Part shown: positions 60,849 to 64,000 of the stretch, one piece after another
How the letters are laid out: each line of letters starts with the position of its first letter
Position numbering within the stretch: the first letter of the stretch is position 1
Origin: Chryseobacterium sp. LJ668
Lineage (GTDB): Bacteria; Bacteroidota; Bacteroidia; Flavobacteriales; Weeksellaceae
Direction: 5' to 3'
DNA length: 64,000 nt
Assembly (NCBI RefSeq): GCF_019613955.1
Contig: NZ_CP080443.1
Span: 558,001-622,000 of the forward strand
The notes under the pieces: generated by a model
Databases searched by the model: none
What the model saw: the letters and a program-made list of their open reading frames with translations, nothing else
What the model was told of the DNA's origin: nothing
Program-made: the position numbers and the translations under genes

Positions 60849-60878
60849 TTGTCAAAAACTCAAAAAAAACTATATTTG
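60849..60878 (+). promoter_or_regulatory. Promoter of POT copy 2
   Basis: TTG at 60849-60851, exactly 19 bp, TATATTTG at 60871-60878: a textbook Bacteroidota promoter, about 30 bp before the ATG. Confidence 0.75.
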
Positions 60879-60908
60879 CTAGTCTTAACAAAAATTAACA
60901 ATTAATAT

Positions 60909-62627
60909 ATGGATACAGCGGTTCAGGCGAAGACTAAACACCCTAAAGGATTATGGGTTCTATTCGGAACAGAGATGTGGGAACGTTTCAACTTTTATGG
61001 TATGAGAGCATTGCTTACCTTGTTTATGGTAAACTCCCTCCTTATAAAAGAAGCAGATGCAGCAATTATTTATGGTGGGTTTTTGGCACTTTGTTATTTA
61101 ACACCACTTTTAGGAGGTTTTATTGCAGATAAGTACATTGGTAACAGAAATGCAATTTTGGTAGGTGGTACTTTGATGGCACTTGGGCAATTGCTTTTAT
61201 TCTTCAGTGCTTCTACGTTTTCTGCCAATTTAGGAGGTGCTAAAACAATGATGTGGCTGGCTTTATTCATAATTATTTTCGGAAACGGTTTCTTTAAGCC
61301 GAATATTTCTTCGATGGTAGGAAGTCTTTATCCTAAACAGGAAAAATCTAAGCTTGATTCTGCTTTTACCATTTTCTACATGGGTATTAATATTGGTGCA
61401 TTTCTAGGCCAATTTATTTGCCCTTACTTAGGAGATGTAAAAGATTCTGAAGGTGTCAGAGATATTTTCGCTTTTAAGTGGGGGTTTTTAGCCGCTTCTA
61501 TTGCAATGCTTATAGGAACAGTAACTTTCTTTATTCTTAAAAATAAATATGTTGTAACTCCTGAAGGAAGACCAATCGGTGGATTACCTAAAAACAATAC
61601 CAGCGACGATTTTGAAGAAGGAGAAACACAAACGGCAGTATTTTCCGGTAAAAATATGGGGATTGCAGCAGTGTTATTCGTTGCATTATTCTTTGTATTC
61701 AGATATATTCTGGTGAGCGAATTTGGATTTAGCTCTGTTGGGATGGGACAATTAATTAAAGGATTAATCTATCCGTTCATTTACGCTGCAGGAATCTCTT
61801 TAGCATTCTTAATCATGAGTTCTGCTGAAAACAAGGTAGAAAGACAAAGAATCTGGGTGATCTATATCGTTTCGTTCTTCATCATTTTCTTTTGGGCAGC
61901 TTTTGAGCAGGCTGGTTCATCACTAACCTTCATCGCAGATAATCAAACCGACAGGAATATCTTTGGTTGGAATATGCCGCCGTCAATGGTACAGATTTTC
62001 AACGGGTTATTCGTTGTAGTATTAGCACTACCTTTCAGTTTACTTTGGGATAAATTAAGAGCACAAGGAAAAGAGCCGGTTTCGCCGATGAAACAAGCAA
62101 TGGGACTTGCATTAATTGCATTAAGTTATTTCATTATCGCATACAACGTAAAAGATTTAGGGAACACAGGCTTATTGGCTATAAAATGGCTAATGCTACT
62201 ATATTTAATTCAAACAATGGGTGAGCTTTGTTTATCACCAATCGGGTTATCTTTGGTAGGAAAATTAGCTCCAAAAAGATTTGCTTCTTTATTGTACGGA
62301 GTTTTCTTTATATCAAATGCTGCGGGTTATGCTTTAGCGGGTTCATTAGGAGCAATAATTCCGGCAACGGGAGACAAATTTGTCAAAGCTGAAAAACTAG
62401 GTGTAAACCTTCAAGACGTTTTAGACAAAAAAGTAACGCTAACACCACAACAATTAGCTTTATTTGAAAAAGAACAATTACCGACTGCAAATACAACATT
62501 TGCAGGAGTAGAAATTCACAACTTGTTTGAATTCTTCATGGTATTTGTGGTACTTTGCGGAATTGCAGCTGTCATTCTTGCAATTTTATCACCGAGATTA
62601 AAGAAGATGATGAATGGCGTAAGCTAA
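60909..62627 (+). CDS. Proton-dependent oligopeptide transporter (POT/PTR2), copy 2
   Basis: The 572-residue POT transporter shows FGTEMWERFNFYGMRALL (about 19-36, ExxERFxxYG motif), GGFIADKYIGNRNAILVG (about 70-87), GNGFFKPNISSMVGSLYP (about 124-141) and MGELCLSPIGLSLVGKLAPK (about 437-456). Its C-terminal region has an extra segment of about 60 residues, KAEKLGVNLQDVLDKKVTLT and the residues after it, absent in copy 1, so the two are diverged paralogues rather than recent duplicates. It has its own promoter and terminator. Substrates are di/tripeptides by family. Confidence 0.95.
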   Translation: MDTAVQAKTKHPKGLWVLFGTEMWERFNFYGMRALLTLFMVNSLLIKEADAAIIYGGFLALCYLTPLLGGFIADKYIGNRNAILVGGTLMALGQLLLFFSASTFSANLGGAKTMMWLALFIIIFGNGFFKPNISSMVGSLYPKQEKSKLDSAFTIFYMGINIGAFLGQFICPYLGDVKDSEGVRDIFAFKWGFLAASIAMLIGTVTFFILKNKYVVTPEGRPIGGLPKNNTSDDFEEGETQTAVFSGKNMGIAAVLFVALFFVFRYILVSEFGFSSVGMGQLIKGLIYPFIYAAGISLAFLIMSSAENKVERQRIWVIYIVSFFIIFFWAAFEQAGSSLTFIADNQTDRNIFGWNMPPSMVQIFNGLFVVVLALPFSLLWDKLRAQGKEPVSPMKQAMGLALIALSYFIIAYNVKDLGNTGLLAIKWLMLLYLIQTMGELCLSPIGLSLVGKLAPKRFASLLYGVFFISNAAGYALAGSLGAIIPATGDKFVKAEKLGVNLQDVLDKKVTLTPQQLALFEKEQLPTANTTFAGVEIHNLFEFFMVFVVLCGIAAVILAILSPRLKKMMNGVS

Positions 62628-62650
62628 GATCCATTTTAAAAATAATATTA

Positions 62651-62681
62651 AAAACCTCTGATTTTTTCAGAGGTTTTTTTA
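62651..62681 (+). terminator. Terminator after POT copy 2
   Basis: An 11-bp stem AAAACCTCTGA/TCAGAGGTTTT with loop TTTTT and a T run. Confidence 0.85.
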
Positions 62682-62764
62682 TAAATTAGTGCGATGCAAT
62701 GTGGCAATTTTCATATGTCGTTACAAAAATTGAAAATTCAATAATTATTCATTAATCATTACTT

Positions 62765-64000
62765 ATGAATTTAACTTTAGAAGAAATACAGAATTTTAAA
62801 GGAAAATATCCAAAACAAATCTGGAGTCTTTTTTTTTCAGAAATGTGGGAACGTTTCTGCTTTTACGGAATGCGAGGAATGCTTGTTTTCTTCATGATCT
62901 CACAATTGAATTTTCATGAGAAGGAAGCCAATCTTCAATACGGCGCCACACAGGCTTTCGTGTATGCTTTTACATTCGTAGGCGGGCTTTTTGCCGATAA
63001 AATTTTAGGTTTCAGAAAATCGCTTTTTTGGGGTGGGTTGTTAATGATTGTTGGAAGTTTAATTTTAGCCACAGATCCACATCAGTTTTTCTTTTTGGGA
63101 ATCGCATTTACCGTTGTCGGAACAGGTTTTTTTAAACCCAATATCTCTTCAATGGTTGGGCAGTTGTATAAACCTAATGATTCAAGAGCCGATGCCGGTT
63201 TTTCACTTTTTTATGCAGGAATTAATTTAGGAGCACTGTTGGGTGGTTATTTATGCATCGCAATCGGTAAAGGTGAGCTTTTCGGAGGTCTTATCTCTGA
63301 AGAATTCCGATGGAATGTTGCTTTTGGATTGGCGGCTATTGTAATGGTTATCAGTTTGATTAATTTTGTATTCACTCAGAAAAGCTTGGGAACAATTGGT
63401 TTAGAACCTGAATCAAATAAAGTGATTACAAAGAAAAATCTTACAAAATATATCGTTTCTGTTGTTCTCATTTATTTATTTTTTGCGAGAATGTTTATTA
63501 GATTTCTAGACAGTTCAGTGTTTAAAACAGACTCTCCAAAACTTATTTTGAGCTTAGTTGCTTTCACAATCGTATATGCTGCAATTTCTTATCTGATTTA
63601 TTTAGGAGGAAAATTTTTAAAATATGCTGTGTATCTGATTTCTTTAGTATTTGTTCCCGTGATAATGCTAATGGTTTCTGTCCCAGAGTACACAGATTAT
63701 TTTATGTGGACTGTAGGACCATTAACGTTAATTTATCTGTTTTATGAAATGTCAAAAGTAACTTCGGCCGAGCGAAGGAAACTCTGGGCAGCTTTGGTTT
63801 TTATCTTATTTTCGATTTTATTTTGGGGAATTTATGAGCAAAGCGGAGGGTCATTAAGTATTTTTGCAGCAAAAAATTTAAATAAAGACCTGTTAGGATT
63901 AGACCCGAATGGCGTCAACAATTCCGGAGGTGCATTTTTTATCATTTTCTTGGCACCAATTCTCGGATTATTATGGATTTGGATGAGCAAAAGAAAAATA
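62765..64000 (+). CDS. Proton-dependent oligopeptide transporter (POT/PTR2), copy 3, partial
   Basis: An open frame from ATG at 62765 runs off the window end with 412 codons visible. It has FFSEMWERFCFYGMRGMLVF (about 20-39, ExxER motif), GTGFFKPNISSMVGQLYK (about 119-136) and YAGINLGALLGGYLCIAIG (about 149-167), with several further helices and IYEQSGGSLSIFAAKNL near the cut. The N-terminal leader (MNLTLEEIQNFKGKYPKQIW) is longer than in copies 1 and 2. The missing part should be about 100-150 residues. It is the third POT gene in a row, on the same strand. Confidence 0.95.
   Translation, partial: MNLTLEEIQNFKGKYPKQIWSLFFSEMWERFCFYGMRGMLVFFMISQLNFHEKEANLQYGATQAFVYAFTFVGGLFADKILGFRKSLFWGGLLMIVGSLILATDPHQFFFLGIAFTVVGTGFFKPNISSMVGQLYKPNDSRADAGFSLFYAGINLGALLGGYLCIAIGKGELFGGLISEEFRWNVAFGLAAIVMVISLINFVFTQKSLGTIGLEPESNKVITKKNLTKYIVSVVLIYLFFARMFIRFLDSSVFKTDSPKLILSLVAFTIVYAAISYLIYLGGKFLKYAVYLISLVFVPVIMLMVSVPEYTDYFMWTVGPLTLIYLFYEMSKVTSAERRKLWAALVFILFSILFWGIYEQSGGSLSIFAAKNLNKDLLGLDPNGVNNSGGAFFIIFLAPILGLLWIWMSKRKI

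Noticed and set aside
1..64000. CRISPR arrays, rRNA operons, integrases or intact insertion sequences
   Set aside because: No regular spaced repeats, rRNA cores or transposase motifs were seen on either strand.

Overview
The window looks like a chromosomal segment of a Flavobacteriia bacterium, most likely Chryseobacterium or a close Weeksellaceae relative. The evidence is a low-GC genome, gldKLMN (the core of the type IX secretion system, T9SS, and gliding machinery), secreted proteins with type A and type B T9SS sorting domains, DUF4270, a split transketolase, and promoters of the Bacteroidota TTTG/TAnnTTTG type. Most of it is ordinary housekeeping DNA. Accessory pockets lie at about 1-6 kb, 22.7-25.6 kb and 58.9-64 kb. 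There is no rRNA, CRISPR array, integrase or intact insertion sequence.

Layout. 1-6.1 kb: end of a lipoprotein gene, an AT-rich promoter region with a 26-bp palindrome, a 1.6-kresidue T9SS adhesin whose signal peptide is one base out of frame, and a small membrane protein. 6.2-8.2 kb: a five-gene cluster (FMN reductase, TMEM175-like channel, YjdI-like Fe-S protein, OsmC, YjdJ-like GNAT). 8.3-12 kb: a sodium/solute symporter and transketolase in two genes. 12-18 kb (minus strand): a membrane protein, an Lrp/AsnC regulator and a TamB-like protein. 17.9-22.5 kb: tsaD, rsmE, a TrmH-type methyltransferase, type I asparaginase and tRNA-Ser(GGA). 22.6-25.9 kb: a glycine-rich T9SS cargo gene, a leftover T9SS tail, and about 950 bp without a convincing gene that holds a long perfect hairpin. 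25.9-31.6 kb: an RND tripartite efflux operon with a palindromic operator candidate. 32-34 kb: a lipoprotein and an FAD oxidoreductase. 33.9-38.6 kb: gldKLMN. 38.7-43 kb: glmS, DUF4270 lipoprotein and a truncated glycogen-synthase-like protein. 43-50.4 kb: panC, three tRNAs (Lys-Leu-Lys), aroK, an S4 protein, a lipoprotein, mtaB, an NTF2-like protein and a type B T9SS protein. 50.5-56.7 kb: a nuclease-like unknown, a glucan-phosphorylase-like protein, small stress-type proteins and a two-gene secreted pair. 56.7-64 kb: a dipeptidyl peptidase IV followed by three POT peptide transporters, the last cut by the window end.

How the genes work together. gldKLMN build the T9SS motor and periplasmic core that would export the three sorting-domain proteins seen here. 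The DPP-IV-like peptidase and the tandem POT transporters form a peptide-scavenging module: dipeptides released in the periplasm are taken up by proton symport. The RND operon is a self-contained efflux pump. Two glucan-metabolism homologues (42.2 and 51.5 kb) both lack a signature catalytic or cofactor residue, which makes them the most interesting enzymes here. Two reading frames (853 and 58881) are each broken by one missing base in or next to the signal peptide; this is either real decay or phase variation, or a sequence error.
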